Shown piece after piece: positions 45,301-57,831 of a DNA stretch of 64,000 nt (position 1 is its first letter; each line of letters opens with the position of its first letter). The notes under the pieces are model-generated. The model ran no database searches, was not told where the DNA came from, and saw only the letters and a program-made list of their open reading frames with translations. This DNA comes from Theropithecus gelada (Eukaryota; Chordata; Mammalia; Primates; Cercopithecidae): assembly GCF_003255815.1 (NCBI RefSeq), contig NC_037674.1, positions 5,557,622-5,621,621 on the forward strand. Reading direction: 5' to 3'. The position numbers were made by a program, and so were the translations under genes.

Positions 45301-45344
45301 GTGTGTTTGTGTGTGTGTGTGCGTGTGTGTGCGTGCGCGTGCAT
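45301..45344 (+). repeat. (TG)n/(CG) alternating tract
   Basis: An alternating purine-pyrimidine run with gtgcgtgtgtgtgcgtgcgc at its 3' side. Z-DNA potential is inferred from the alternation. Confidence 0.9.
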
Positions 45345-46159
45345 GACATTTGTTCAATTGTATAACAAAATATTATGTTTGGGGTTTTCTGTCTTCTGGC
45401 CCCTCCTCTGTGTAAAAGTACCGTGTGCTCTGAGTGTCGCCAGCTTCAACAGACACGTGAAACTGGCACCTATCAGCAGCAGGGAGGCTTCTTCGAGGTT
45501 ATGAAATACAGGAAACAGCATATTGGTAACAGCGGCTCTCTCAGTTGGATGATTTCCCCTAAATTCTTGGGAAGGGTTCCGGTCAACAGTCTGTGAGGCT
45601 TCAGTGCATTTGTGGATTTTTTGGGGGGCGCGGGGTGGGGTGGTGGTTGGTATATGATTTCTATTTTACCTCTTTAGGAATGAAAGCATCTTAATCAAAT
45701 ATAGCACACTCATTCCTGGAAGACCAGCTCCAGGGGGCTCTGCTGATGGTTTGAAATCATCTCAGGCAGACAGGTGTTATTGAGCATAGGTCGTGTTGGC
45801 AGGGACCCTTAGCCCACCAAGTCCACCACCGGCACTTCCCAAACTCTCCCTCTGTACTCCTGCCAAGACTGGAGCTGGGGATCTTAACTGCCAGGTCCCC
45901 AAATAGGAGATTGGGAATTTTTCTGCCTTTCCTGTGGCATCTCTTGTGTGCAATTTGGGGGCAGTCAAAGAAAATAACATGTAAGAGTTTAATAAAAGGA
46001 ACTTAGAATTAAGAATGTCATTAAGCACATTCATCAACTTTAATGACGTGTAGTAACTCATGCACTCACCTGTGTGAGCCCTTTTCACAGGTGTGAAACA
46101 CATGCGTGTCCCTGTGAGACTCTGTCTCTTGGGAGATGGCAGTGAAGAGCTTGGGGCTC
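45345..46159. other. Unique sequence
   Basis: No gene recognised. A G-rich stretch (ttttttggggggcgcggggt) lies at about 45,616-45,640. Confidence 0.4.
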
Positions 46160-46350
46160 AGCAATGGGGAGATCTAGTGTGAACCATAGCCAGTGTGGGC
46201 AAGTTACTTAGCCTCTCTGAGGCTCAATTTCACCTGCAAAATGGGAATGGTATTATTGACTCTATTGAGCTTATAAGGGGATTCAATGAGGCCATGTTTA
46301 TAAAAAGACTAGTACATTGCTGTGCACATAGGAACTGACAAATAAAAGAG
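46160..46350 (+). mobile_element. MIR SINE fossil
   Basis: Clear MIR order: 'ccatagccagtgtgggcaag', 'ttacttagcctctctgaggc', 'tcaatttcacctgcaaaatg', ggaatggtattattgactct, ...'gctgtgcacataggaactga', caaataaaag. Confidence 0.75.
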
Positions 46351-49300
46351 AATTGAACAGATTGAATTGAAATAGCCCAGAGGCTTACAGCATCTCCAGA
46401 TGGGAGAGGGAAGGGGGATTGGGTGGCACATGTGGCCAAGGCCACCCCACTTCTTGGAAAAGTGAATGAGTACACATCCCCGGGACGTCGGGCAATGGGT
46501 TAGGATGGGGACAGTGTCAGGGCACTATGTCTCTGCTGCCTTCATCCCCAGGGTTGCAGACCACATGTCCATAGTGGATGCCCCAGAGGCAGGGCACGGA
46601 CGGCAGAATACCTTTCCTGTGAGAAACTCAGTTCTCCTGCTTACCATTTATATTGGATTGTGAAATGCTCTGTGGTCACTTTTGTTGATAATGTATTTTG
46701 ATAAAGTCTCTCTTTGTAGCTAGAGGGAACTGTTTTCTATACGTGATCCAGGGACAAGAGACTTTGGCTCTGCTACTTGATGGAGGGACAGTGGCTGAAG
46801 GATGGGATGATCAGCCTTTGACCCCGAGGACCAGCAGTGGTCACTGGGGGTCCTTGTTGGATGTGAGGCAACCCACTAGACCCTCCACGAGGAGTCTGCA
46901 TGGAAGGATGGGGTTTAGGTAAAAATTTTAATGGGACTTTTTAATGACAGAAGTCTTGAATGTCTGGTTGAATATATTAAACAGACTACATTCTGCTTTG
47001 TCTCATTTTCCAGTGATTATAAGAGGTTGGCTTGGATGATCTCTTCTTAAATGTGTTGCCAGTAACATTGGTAGCCCTACTGATTCATGAGGAATCTCTC
47101 ATTAGTGCAAATGTACTTCTGAAAGGCACATAAATGAGACTCCAGGGAAAAGTCCTGTCCAGAGATGCACCAATTACTGCAAGATGAGCCATGTGCTTTT
47201 TGCATTGAATGAGACCCAGAATATAGTATCAACCCAAGCAAAAATCTTACCCTAATGCTTAACAGTAGAAAATGATCTTAGTTTTCTGGGCTGAATAAAT
47301 CTCCAGAGGTTTCAGGATTGGAAGCTACCAAGAGTTTTGCATAAAACTCTTGAATTTTATTGCTAAGATTGTGATAGATTAGTTGGAATGTAATTCCTAA
47401 ACTTGTGGAAAAAAAATGTACAAATCTTTAAAATGTATTTTGATATAGTTCCATATAGAAACCTCCTTAAAATGTGTTTTACATAATATGGCATTGTGGA
47501 TATTCTGCAAAACCACAGCGCCTTAAAAACATTCATATTACTCTTGTCTCCTCCCTTCCTTGGTTGCTGAGAGTGCATTTTAATTGATTTGTGTTAATTG
47601 ATTAAATGTAGATATTTGTAGCTTTTATTGTTGGGTTTTGGAGGAGGAAGATCTCCAGAGACCTCAGGCTATCTCAGCTGTCTGCCTTGAAGCAGGAGTC
47701 AGGGACTCCTGACTCAGGCAGCTCCCTGTGCAGAGAAGCACACCTTCCCCTCCTGCCCTGTAACTCTCTTCACATTCATCTGGATTGAAGTAAAGGCACT
47801 GAATATGTTGTCAGTGGGTCTTAGATTTTGCCAACTACAAATCTGTCAGTTCCTACATATGCCTCTCTCTGAAGACAGACACAGTTTGATAAATCACAGG
47901 CCTCCCTTTAGAGGTGACGTGGTTATATCACCTCTGTGCCCTGTGCCTGTGCAGACGGGGAAGTTATCTTTTGGGATGGATAGAAGAGAAGGTTCGTGCA
48001 TCAGGCCCTTCCTGCATACAGGGCCCTGTGAGGTGAGCTGGCATCCCAGGCATTCAGTGGGCCCAGGGGAGGGTCAGGAGGAGCCCAAGCCTGTCCTTTG
48101 CCAAGGTGCATCTACAGGAGCCTACCAGTGCAGGCCATTGCCAAGTTGTCCAGCTCTCTAAGTTACCAGGTTGCTTACACCTGCCTTTTCTTTCTATTTC
48201 ATTACAAATCAGGCTCACTACTCCTCCCTCAGCACTTAGCAGCCACTGGGCTGATAGGCCTCTTTAGTGCTGTCCTGCAGCCTTCCAGCAGATCCTGGAT
48301 CCCACTGGGAAACTAACTCACCCCACCTGCTGCCTCTGCAGGGGCTGTGTGTATGTGGAGGTCAGGCAAGAAAAGGCCAAGGATGGCTCCTGGCAGTTCT
48401 TTGTTCAAGATGCCTGGCCAGCCGAGGAGCCTCTGCACACAGCTGCTTTCTGATGCCTGTCTTCTTCCCTTGCCTCTCAACACAGTGCCTGGGACAATTA
48501 TGATGTTATTATGTGCTGTGCCCATTATTTCTTTAGCAATTGCTTCTGCACATGTTGTGAGCGGTTCTCCTAGAGCTCAACAGAAGTAGCTCAGCGGCGC
48601 TTAAAGCAAAGTGGTCTATACAGACACAGGGTTTAGCTTTGCCCCAGGTGGGTTGGTTTGACGCTTACCACTTGTCATGGGCGCGTCAGTAGGTGATGTC
48701 CAGCCCAGGTCAGGCGGTGTTTGTGGAACCCCCATGATGACAGCTCCTCTGGGGAAGGACAGTTTCTTCGGTTCCATCTGGCATGGCTGGGATTGGGCAT
48801 CCCTCCCCCACCCCTCCCCAGCACAAGAGAAGTGTCAGTTTCTGAAATCTGTCATCAGCCTTCAGACTGGTGAAGTCGAGGGGCAGTGGGAGAACGGGGC
48901 AGAAATTCTCAGACGCCTCACAGCGCTACATCCTGAGGTCTCCATGGAGGAGAAAGGGGAGGAAGGGGCTTAGTCCCTGGGGAGAGGTTGGGCCAGAAAG
49001 GAGGAGGGAGCCAGCCCTGAACTTCAGGGAGAGTGTCCTGCGTCCCTCTGAGGACATTTTAATTCAGGGAGTCGGGGGCCCGGGTGTTTCCAGTGAACCA
49101 TAAAAATAGGCACTCCATCAGAGCTGTGGTTTTAGGTTGTGTCCAAGAAGCTTGACTGGACATACGTTGGTAGCAATGCCAGAGGGAGCTGCCTCTTCCC
49201 ATTGTCCCACACATTTTCTCTTCAAGCTATTTTATATCTGAAATTATGTTTATGCAATTTCAATTGAAGAAAGGGTCTGTTCCTTGAAGGTTTGGAAGTC

Positions 49301-50882
49301 ATCCTGCAGAGTTAGGGGTGAACAGTAGATAAAGGCTGAGGACTGCATCATGATTAAATTGATTAACTTCAAGCAAGACCAAATGTGTTTTGTCTCATCC
49401 CCCCTGCCACCTCTGCTCCCATGGAGTTAGGGAGGCATCTGACTTACCCGCCAGTAAGGGGATTAAGCTTGTCATCTGGTGTCGTCACCTTGATCTGAAA
49501 CCATGGGGAAGGAAGCTTTGGGCTTTGTAGCAGATGTGCTCGGCTGGGATGAGAACTTATTGTGAATTCCATCTTGCATCCTGAAAGATGTACTTGTGGG
49601 TGGGGCCTCCACTGGCTTTTCACCTGGTCCCCTACCCCACCAGGGTTTCCTCTGGAGGTCACTGCATTAAAGCAGTGCTCTCAGATGGTCACAGTGGAAG
49701 GCACTTATGTGACTCACTGCAGCGCTGGAAACTTTCTGAGAACAGGGTGACACACCTCAGCCAGCCAGTCTTCCGAGTCGTAAGGAAAAGACTGACTTTA
49801 GCTGTGGGGCTCAGCAGCACTTATGGAAAAGAAGCGGAGTCTGTGCTCCCCTGTGGCGCTCCCGCCAGCTGAGGCCTTGAAAAGGGTGCTTCCCCCAGTG
49901 TTCTCAGCAAGACAAGGGCGGAGGCACCCCTGAGCCTTCCTGGAGAGCTTGGTCCCTGTGCACAGAGTGGTGTGTTGGTGGTGTATATGCTCGAGAATCA
50001 GAGCCATCAGGGTCTTGGGGACAATAAGAAGCAAGCTTAAAATATACAATTTTTAAGTCATGTTTTGTGAGTGGGTAAGAAATGAAGGGAAGATGATATT
50101 TTAGCAAATCACTCTGTTTTTAAGGATGTTGAAGTGATATGGATTGATGCGGCAAGATGTTTTTATTCCAGGGCCTTGCGCAGCAGGCAGCAGGCAGTGT
50201 GTCCTGGAAATGTGAAAATGCTGTTCCTGGTCTGGAGTTTGCTGCTGAATGACCTGGCGTCCTGGGCCACTCTGAGCTTCTGTCCCGTTCTCTGGGGCAT
50301 GATTATTGGTTCTGTGGATTGGTGGTTTTCAACTGTGTTATTTTCATTTGTCTGGGAATGCTCTGCTCAAGTGAAGTCTTACCCACAAAAGTCGACAGAC
50401 CTGCCCCTTGATCCTTCTCTCCCTCAGCCAAAAGGTCACTTAGAGGTGCCTAGAGGGCGGGGAGAACCTCCTGACTGGGTGAATTCGGGGATCCCTCTCC
50501 TTCCACATCACTGTGGAGCCTGAAAAACCTCAGCAGCGTTTGCACCAACTCTCAATTGGGGTTCAGTTCAGGCCTGAAGAATTTGACCTGAAGTAGTCCT
50601 TGTAGTATTTTTATAACAAAGAGATGGTAATTGCTTTTCAAAGACTGAGTAAAAAAGGAAATGACTATGACTTTATTTCTTAATTTTTTCTGTAAAATAA
50701 GCCAGTCTGTTAAAAAAGATGTGAGATGTTAAACGTACCTCAAAGCATTCTTAATCCCACATCTCAAATGTGCTATTGCAGGACTGAAGTTCAATAACAT
50801 CAAATTGACTCCATAAGTAGTTACTTATAATCTGGATATCAGCATAATGAAGTATAATGTGAGAGTGAATATTATTATACCT
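46351..50882. other. Long unique stretch, no gene recognised
   Basis: About 4.5 kb with no repeat I can name confidently except a MIR-like segment near 50,180-50,330. Open frames are at most about 130 codons and overlap on both strands (e.g. 47,805-48,161 +, 50,134-50,523 +), without recognisable domains. GC content is moderate and no CpG island is evident. Confidence 0.4.
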
Positions 50883-51276
50883 TATGTGAGGGTTAATACT
50901 GAGTGTCAACTTGACTGGATTGAAGGATGCAAAGTCCTGATCCTTGGTGTGTCTGTGAGGGTGTTGCCAAAGGAGATTAACATTTGAGTCAGTGGGTTGG
51001 GAGAGGCAGACCTACCTTTAATCTGGGTGGGCACCATCTAATCAGCTGCCAGTGAGGCTAGAATATAAGCAGGCAGAAAAATGTGAAAAGGAGAGACTGG
51101 CCTAGCCTCCCAGCCTACATCTTTCTCCCGTGCTGGCTGCTTCCTGCCCTCGACCACTGGACTCCACGTTCTTCAGTTTTGGGACTCAGAATGGCTCTCG
51201 TTGCTCCTCAGGCTGCAGACAGCCTACTGGGGGACCTTGTGATCATGTGAGTTAATACTTAATAAACTCCTCTTTT

Positions 51277-51335
<59 letters not shown>

Positions 51336-51375
51336 TCCATTAGTTCTGTCCCTCTAGAGAACCCTGACCAATACA
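50883..51375 (+). mobile_element. ERVL-type solo LTR (MLT2-like), with an internal (CA)n
   Basis: Starts 'gagggttaatactgagtgtc' with aacttgactggattgaagga. It continues 'ggtgttgccaaaggagatta' and 'ctcccagcctacatctttct', and ends 'ctgtccctctagagaaccct' plus gaccaataca. The (CA)n at 51,280-51,328 sits where other copies have a short TATA/ACAC stretch near the 3' end. No internal retroviral region is adjacent. The subfamily name is from memory. Confidence 0.8.
51280..51330 (+). repeat. (CA)n microsatellite inside an LTR
   Basis: About 24 uninterrupted CA units followed by tatatata. Likely length-polymorphic, given its purity. Confidence 0.97.
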
Positions 51376-53599
51376 CCTTATTTTTTTGTGATTTCATGTA
51401 AAAAAATGGGAGGTAACTGCACTCCTGGTACATGGAGCTTGCAGGATACTAAAGCAATGTCACTTGAGTGTAATGTGTGGACGCATACACCACGTGTATG
51501 AATTATGCTGTGTGAATGATGGTTCTTTGGATCAGTCTATATAAAAATATATAAATAAAAAACATATAATTTTACATTTATTTATCATGACAGTATTTTA
51601 TTTTTATTTATTTATGTAAAAAATCAGTCACGTATCATAGGTTTAGGATTTAAAGCCATCCTGATTTCTCTTGGCTTTTAGTCATGGATTGAAAATAATT
51701 TAATAGTAAATCTCATATCTCTTGCATACACACATACACACAGCACAGTGTAGAAATGTAGCAGAAATAAGCTACTTTAGCACCCGCAAAGTAGATGATG
51801 TTTCTTTTAATTTTTTTATTTTGTTAATCGATACTTTCAAATGTTACTGTTCCACCAAAAATGCAATTTTATGCATTTTGAGAAAATGCTTCTGTATCTG
51901 AGGTGATGTGCCTACTGTTGGCCTAGATAGTGGCAGCTCAGAACCAGCCCAGGGTTTGCCCAGAGCCTCTGCAAACCAGAAGGGCTGGATTCTGGGAAAC
52001 TGTTTTCTAAGGCAGTCAGAGCGCTGGCCACCTGCCATCAGGCTGGGAGAGTTGAGTTAGTGCGGTTCCTGGTGTTCCACTAGACCCCAAGCCAAGCCAG
52101 CTCCTGTGAGAGTAGTACACCTATCTCTGCCCTTGTACCTGGCCTCCCAGCTGCCTGGCGCACACTGTCCGGCCTGTGTTGAGTGTTGAATGCACTAGTG
52201 ATTGTTCATTAGGAAGACTAGTTGCAGTGTGGAGTTTCTGGGGATATCTACTTTCCAGAACGATCTATGGAAACCTGATTCTGCTTTTTTTTTTTTTTTT
52301 TTTTTTTTTGAGGCTGCTGGATAATGCTGTACATTAAGCTGCATATGTGTTTTCTGTAGGTTGTTGTTTCCTGCTTTGTTTGTTTGTTTCTGGCCCAGCA
52401 TGCAGAGATCCCGAGAGCATGGCTCTGAGACCCATGGAGGGATGCCCATGTGCACAGCAGGGACTGCAGGGAATCCGCAGCAAAGGGGCACCTGTTTGTA
52501 GACGCTGCCGTGGCTGCTGTCGGCAAGAATCAGCAAAGCGCACAGCCATCCACCTGTCAGGGGTCTTAGAATAAATAAGAAAAAAAAAGAAAAGGAGAAA
52601 AACACTGGGGCTGCTTCTCCTCTGTAGGAGGAGTATCGCCTTCCCTGCCTCTGCTTCTGCTCATTCTGGTGGTGAGAAGCTCTGTAACCCAGAGGGGCCT
52701 AAGAATGTGAGGCTGGATGAGACCCGGACCTGGCTCTGTTCAGCAGAGCATGGGAACTCGTGGCCTCCAGGAGTGACCAGGGGACACCCAGCACAGTAGC
52801 CAGCCACAGAGGCCATTGGGTAGGCCGGCTGCCCTGCCCCTCCTGGCTGCATCCTGATGGTCCCACAGCATCCTGGGGAGTCCTGACCTTCAGGAACACA
52901 CCATGAGCTTGAAGCCCACTGTCCCTGATTGGCTGCTGGCAGAGTGCATGGGGGTGGTGAGACCGTGGGCCACCAGGACCCTGGGCACAGGTGCCTGACC
53001 TCTCCTTGGCAGGACCGAGGTACGTGTATCTGGCTGAGCCTCAGGTCCAGGAGTGCAGGCCCCCGGGGCGTTTTGCCTGGGAGCGGAGACATTCTGAGGT
53101 CTAGGTGAGCCCAGCCTGGGCTGGTTTCCAGGCCCGGAAGCTCCTACTTGGTGAGCTGATGTTCGCGGGAGGACTTCTGTGTTCATATTCCGGCGTGAGT
53201 TTTCCGTGCACACTGAGTACCTTGTGTTATTCATAATCATCTGGCCACGAATGGGAGGTGTGCTGCTAATGTCACTGCCAGATTTCTGCCTGAGTCACAA
53301 CCTTATGCCAGCCTTCTCACTCCCTGCGGTCTCTGGTGTAATAAACACTCTTCTTGCTTTTGCACCTGAAGTGTGGTTTCAGTGATTCGAGTGTCATGTG
53401 TGGCTACCCCGATTCACCTAAAGAAAGTTTGGGTTGCATATGAAGAGATCTTTAACTCAACGGTGCTTCCCCTGTATCTTCAGCCTCCTGCCCCACCCCA
53501 GCCTGTGAGCCTTGACTGAAGGGAAGCCCCATGTCCTGGGTCAAGCAGCAGCCAGGCATTGAGAGCAACTAGGTGTGAGCCAGAAAGATCTGGATTCCA
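51376..53599. other. Unique sequence with an isolated poly(T)
   Basis: No gene recognised. A run of about 24 T at 52,286-52,309 is not part of any Alu or L1 I can see. AT-rich sequence at 51,540-51,660. Open frames (up to 143 codons at 52,661-53,092 -) have no named domain. Confidence 0.4.
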
Positions 53600-53830
53600 G
53601 CCTGTCTTAGTAAGCTCAGACCGCCATGACAAAGTACTGCAGAGGGAGTGGTGGATGCAAGAGGTGTTTATTTCTCACAGTCAGTTCTGGAAGCTGGGAT
53701 GTCCAAGGTCAAGGTGCTGGTGGAGTCCGTGTCTGGTGAAGTCCCTCTTCTTGACCTGCAGGTAGATGCCTTCTCACTGTGTCCTCACATGGCCTTCCTC
53801 CTAAGCATGCAGGCACGTGGAGGTTATGTC
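53600..53830 (-). mobile_element. MaLR MLT1-type LTR fragment, antisense
   Basis: 'gcctgtcttagtaagctcag', 'accgccatgacaaagtactg', 'ggtgtttatttctcacagtc', 'agttctggaagctgggatgt', ...'cactgtgtcctcacatggcc'. It is the complement of the MLT1 3' half. Confidence 0.8.
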
Positions 53831-53869
53831 TTCAACACCGGGATATGGGGTGGGCCGAAACACTCAGCC

Positions 53870-53975
53870 CCCAGCATAGCCCCAGACCTACCACTTAGGA
53901 ACCGTGTAATGGAGAGACTTGCTTCCCTCTCTAAGAGTGTTTTCTCATCTGCAAACTGAGAATGGAACTGTATCG
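53870..53975 (+). mobile_element. Probable MIR SINE fossil
   Basis: 'accacttaggaaccgtgtaa', ...'cttccctctctaagagtgtt', 'ttctcatctgcaaactgaga' and atggaactgt fit the MIR core. Confidence 0.5.
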
Positions 53976-53999
53976 TTCGGGGGCTACTGTCTGGCTCAA

Positions 54000-54310
54000 G
54001 GAGACGCAGCCCTCTCCATGGCCTGCAGGCCCGCACAGCCCTCTGTTCCTGTCCAGGTACCCCGCTCTCCCCTGTGTCTTTGCCGGACTCAGCCCAGCCA
54101 CTCCCGCCTTCTCTCTGTTCAAGGAGCCACCCCAGACTCACTCCTGGCTTAGAACTTGTACACTTGCTGTTTGCTGTGCTCAGAAAGCTCTGTCTCCAGA
54201 CGATTGTGTGGCTGCCTCCTGGTCATGGGGCCCTCTTCACCCTAGTCCCTCCTTGAAGGCCTGTGCCGCCTCTTCCAGTAGGCTGTGTCTCAGAGTTCCT
54301 TCTACAAGTG
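54000..54310 (-). mobile_element. Probable L2 LINE fossil, antisense
   Basis: 'gaacttgtacacttgctgtt', 'tgctgtgctcagaaagctct' and the later 'ccctccttgaaggcctgtgc' follow the complement of the L2 3' end. Diverged, with approximate limits. Confidence 0.5.
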
Positions 54311-55005
54311 GTGATCTTGAGAGGTGAGATCGTAGCTCCCTGCAGAAGAGGAGAGGTCTACTTTCTGCCCACTAGCAAAGTAGTGGGTTCCCTAGGCACA
54401 GAGCTCCTCAGCCATGACAGGAGCCCCCCAAGGCAGAGCCTCCCCCAGCTTCCTTCTGGCCTCTGGGGCTGTGGGGGCTGGGAACCAGAACAACGTAGCT
54501 GATGCCCTGCTGTGTGCTGTGCTATAAATGGTCAGCTGTCTGCTGGGGTCCATTGAGCCTCGCTGTCTACTTTTGGCACTTAAGGTATTGGAGCAAGTCG
54601 ATTCCTGGTTATCCTCAATGAGGTTTCAGTTCTTCCCTGGCAGGTTGGTGCAGCATGCAGCGGAAATTCACTGTCAGGCCCATGCACTCCGCTTCCCTTC
54701 TGGATGCTTCCTGGTCGTCTTCAGAATACTCGTCAGTCAGTGCCAGAGCTGCCTTGTTCATTTTATGTGTTTTTGCCTTCATGCCCTTATCCATGAGCAT
54801 GAGCGTCTGCTCTGACTTGTCCATGGCCACACCTGGATGCCTGGACAGCAAGCATGAGGGGGTATCGGGAACACGCCACAAACACTTGAGTGAAACAATG
54901 AACCATGTGCAGGACAGCAGGCAGCTCACAGGCACTGCGTTTATCTCAGTAACCTTGGCTTCAAGTGGGGCCAGCCTCTCTCAGAATTTTGGGGAAGATC
55001 ACATT
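54311..55005. other. Unique sequence
   Basis: Nothing recognised. The 95- and 133-codon plus frames at 54,528-55,056 lack named domains and overlap a minus frame. Confidence 0.4.
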
Positions 55006-55399
55006 TGTTATGGACTAAATTGGGACCCACCCAAAATGCCTGTGTTGAAGTCCTAACCCCCAGTACCTTAGAATGTGACTTTATTTGGAGATACGATCTT
55101 TAAAGAGGTAATTATGTTTAAATGAGGGCCTGTGGGTGAGCTCTGATCCTGTATAACTCATGTCTTTATAAGAAGATATCAGTCACCAGGGATGGCCACA
55201 CACAGAGCAATGCCCATGTGAAGATGCAGCGAGAAGGCGGGTGTCTCCCAACCGAGAAGAGAGGCCTCAGGAGAAACCAACCCTGCCGACACCCTGATCT
55301 TAAACGTCAAACCTGCAGAACGGTGTGAAGTGAATGCCTGCTGCTTAAACCCAGCTGTTCTTGGGCATTTTTTGTGGCAGCACTAGGACACTAATACAG
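55006..55399 (+). mobile_element. MaLR MLT1-type solo LTR, sense
   Basis: Starts tgttatggactaaattggga and continues 'gttgaagtcctaacccccag', 'gtgactttatttggagatac', ...'tctttataagaagatatcag', ...'agatgcagcgagaaggcggg', ending 'caggacactaatacag'-like text. ~394 bp, nearly full length. Confidence 0.88.
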
Positions 55400-56187
55400 C
55401 GTTCCATAACTGATGTGCTGGGAGGAAGTATCACAGCACTGGAGAATCAGCACACACAAGGACCACTCGTTAGGGTGGTGGCAATAGGAACACGTCTTTG
55501 TGTTTTGGAAGGGCACTTACAATTCTGTAAGCATGCGTCCAGGCTTAGGATAGGGTTTGGGAGTGAAGGTGGGCGGCTCACTTTGGAGTACGAAGCATGC
55601 GATTTGCAGGTGTCACCCAAGGAATGGGGGCTGTTCCTTCAGGCAGCCTGCATGGTGGGGCCTGGGCCCTCAGTGAAGAAGGACAGGGCAAGGTCCTGGC
55701 CTCCTGGAGCTTGTCCTTTGGGGGAAAAGACAGGCCACAGGGAGAGGGTACTGAGAGCAAAGCCAGAAACAGAGCAGCCTTGCTTAGACTCAGTATTAAT
55801 GGAACAGGTACTTGTTGTTGAGAAGCGAATGCCAGTCTGCATTCCCTTCACTGCCAATCAGAATCTGCTGCTTTATGGAACCTAAAGAAGGAAGGTCCCT
55901 ATGAGTAGAGGGGTTTGTGTTCTGTTTTGTGACCAAGATACATACAAAAAGATCACTCAGCCATCCTAAGCGAGAAAACACCTCCACCCGCCCAGCTTTT
56001 CGGGGAGGGTTGGCAGTTTAGAATCACGTCTCAGAGGCAGCACAGGCCCCCATGCTCCTGAGGTCAAGGGGCGTGACACCAGGGAGGTGCCATCATCCAC
56101 TAAGGCAGCTCAGAATGAGGAGCTTCTGGAACATCTTAACCGATTTATTTTCCCTTTTTTTTTTCTTTTCATGCTTGCACAAGTGCA
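55400..56187. other. Unique sequence
   Basis: The longest plus frame (55,361-55,885, 174 codons) begins inside the MLT1 LTR and has no domain I recognise, so it is probably not a gene. Nothing else recognised. Confidence 0.4.
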
Positions 56188-56201
56188 AGAGTAATATTTG
56201 A

Positions 56202-56498
<297 letters not shown>

Positions 56499-56512
56499 AG
56501 AGGAATGTTTGA

Positions 56513-56849
56513 AAGCTCTGTCTAAATGTAAGTATGCAATAAAAACTGGAAGCAATAGAAGAGCATTGGGTCATCATTGACTTGGTGGCTACTTTTTTCC
56601 TTAATGCTTTTTTACATTAATTGTGTAACAATCATGGTGATTAAATTTTGTTTCAATCTGGCTAGGTCATAATATCCAGAAATGTGGCATGTTGCTGTGA
56701 AGGTAATTTTTAGATGAGATTAATATTTCAATTAGAAGACTATTAATAAAACTGATTGCCATCCTTAATGTGGGTGAACCTCATGCAATTATTTGAACGC
56801 CCAACAAAAAAAGACTGAGCTTCCCCAATGAGGAAGGAAATCAGTCTTC
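56513..56849. other. Unique AT-rich sequence
   Basis: Nothing recognised. Confidence 0.35.
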
Positions 56850-57103
56850 AGACAGCCTTCGGACTCCAGCTGCAATATCAGTTCTTCCCTGGGGTTCCAG
56901 CCTGCCCATCTGCCCTGCAGATTTTGGATGTACTAATCCCCGCAATCATGTGAGCCAATTCCTTAATTCTCTTTAGAAAGATAGATAGAAGATAGATAGA
57001 TAATGCATAGATACATACATAGACACACACATACACACATACACACACACACACGCACGCGCGCGCACCCCTTACTGGTTCTGCTTCTCTGGAGAACCTC
57101 TAA
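56850..57103 (+). mobile_element. ERVL-type LTR 3' part (MLT2-like) with microsatellite
   Basis: 'ggactccagctgcaatatca', 'gttcttccctggggttccag', 'ctgcagattttggatgtact', 'aatcatgtgagccaattcct', then GATA and CA/CG repeats, then 'ctggttctgcttctctggag' and aacctctaa. This is the order of an MLT2-type LTR end. Confidence 0.7.
56981..57067 (+). repeat. (GATA)n, (CA)n and (CG)n compound microsatellite
   Basis: gatagatagaagatagatag, then ataca/acaca units, then 'cacacacgcacgcgcgcgca'. The alternating pur-pyr end is a Z-DNA candidate. Confidence 0.93.
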
Positions 57104-57369
57104 TGTTATAGAGACTCAAGTTCACTGCATGTGGCGGTGATCCCTGCTGTGACTTTCTGCATCTAGTGCATCTCTCCAAGCCTTAACTGAGCCTTCTGTG
57201 AAACGAGGACGATGCACCATCCTTGCAGGATCCGTATGAGCATTTCAGGAGATGAAGCAGAGTGTTCATCTCGGGGCCAGGTTCGGAGAAGAAGCTTGGA
57301 CACCATGCTTCCGGGAGGGCATGTGGTGTGTGTGACTACATTCCTGTGCTGTCTTTCTGTGCCCTACAG
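57104..57369. other. Unique sequence
   Basis: Nothing recognised. Confidence 0.35.
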
Positions 57370-57485
57370 GGATACATATGGGCCTGTTCCTCACTTTACA
57401 AAGAGGAGACTGAGGCCCACAAATGTCCAAGCATGCTTCCAGTCACCCAGCTGTGGAGTGGCAGCCTGCCTGTCTCAGGTGCTGT
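57370..57485 (+). mobile_element. Probable MIR-family SINE fossil
   Basis: 'cctcactttacaaagaggag' with actgaggcccacaaatgtcc and 'tccagtcacccagctgtgga' matches the MIR/MIR3 3' part. Confidence 0.55.
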
Positions 57486-57831
57486 GCTCCTAGCACCAGT
57501 GTTCTTTAAAGAAAGAGCAAAATTTGCATTTCAGGAACCTGCAGGTCCGGGAGAGTGGCTGGGTGTGTAGCTGCACTGTGCCTCATACTCCCATGCCACT
57601 CTCCATAGGGAAGTGTGCTTATCCATGGCACCTGCCCTGGCACTCCAACCCACTGTTTTCACCTCCCGGAAAGATAGAAGAGATCAGCCAATCATACTGC
57701 TAGCTACACCTCTCCGATTTTCTCATCCCCCAACTCCAATTCTCTCTCAACTCAGACCTCTTTGGAGTTTCATAAACCCAGTCCTCCAGGTCAGCACTCC
57801 AGTATCCACAGAGGCTGAGACCCGTGACGAG

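Noticed and set aside
54040..54070. Acceptor-like 'ctgttcctgtccag' near 54,056
   Set aside because: It sits in L2-like text, and no coding frame with a donor follows convincingly.
55361..55885. 174-codon ORF as a protein gene
   Set aside because: It begins inside an MLT1 LTR and continues into unique DNA without any recognisable domain.
57360..57400. Splice acceptor 'gccctacag' opening an exon at 57,370
   Set aside because: The following text is a MIR-family fossil, which often carries such motifs.
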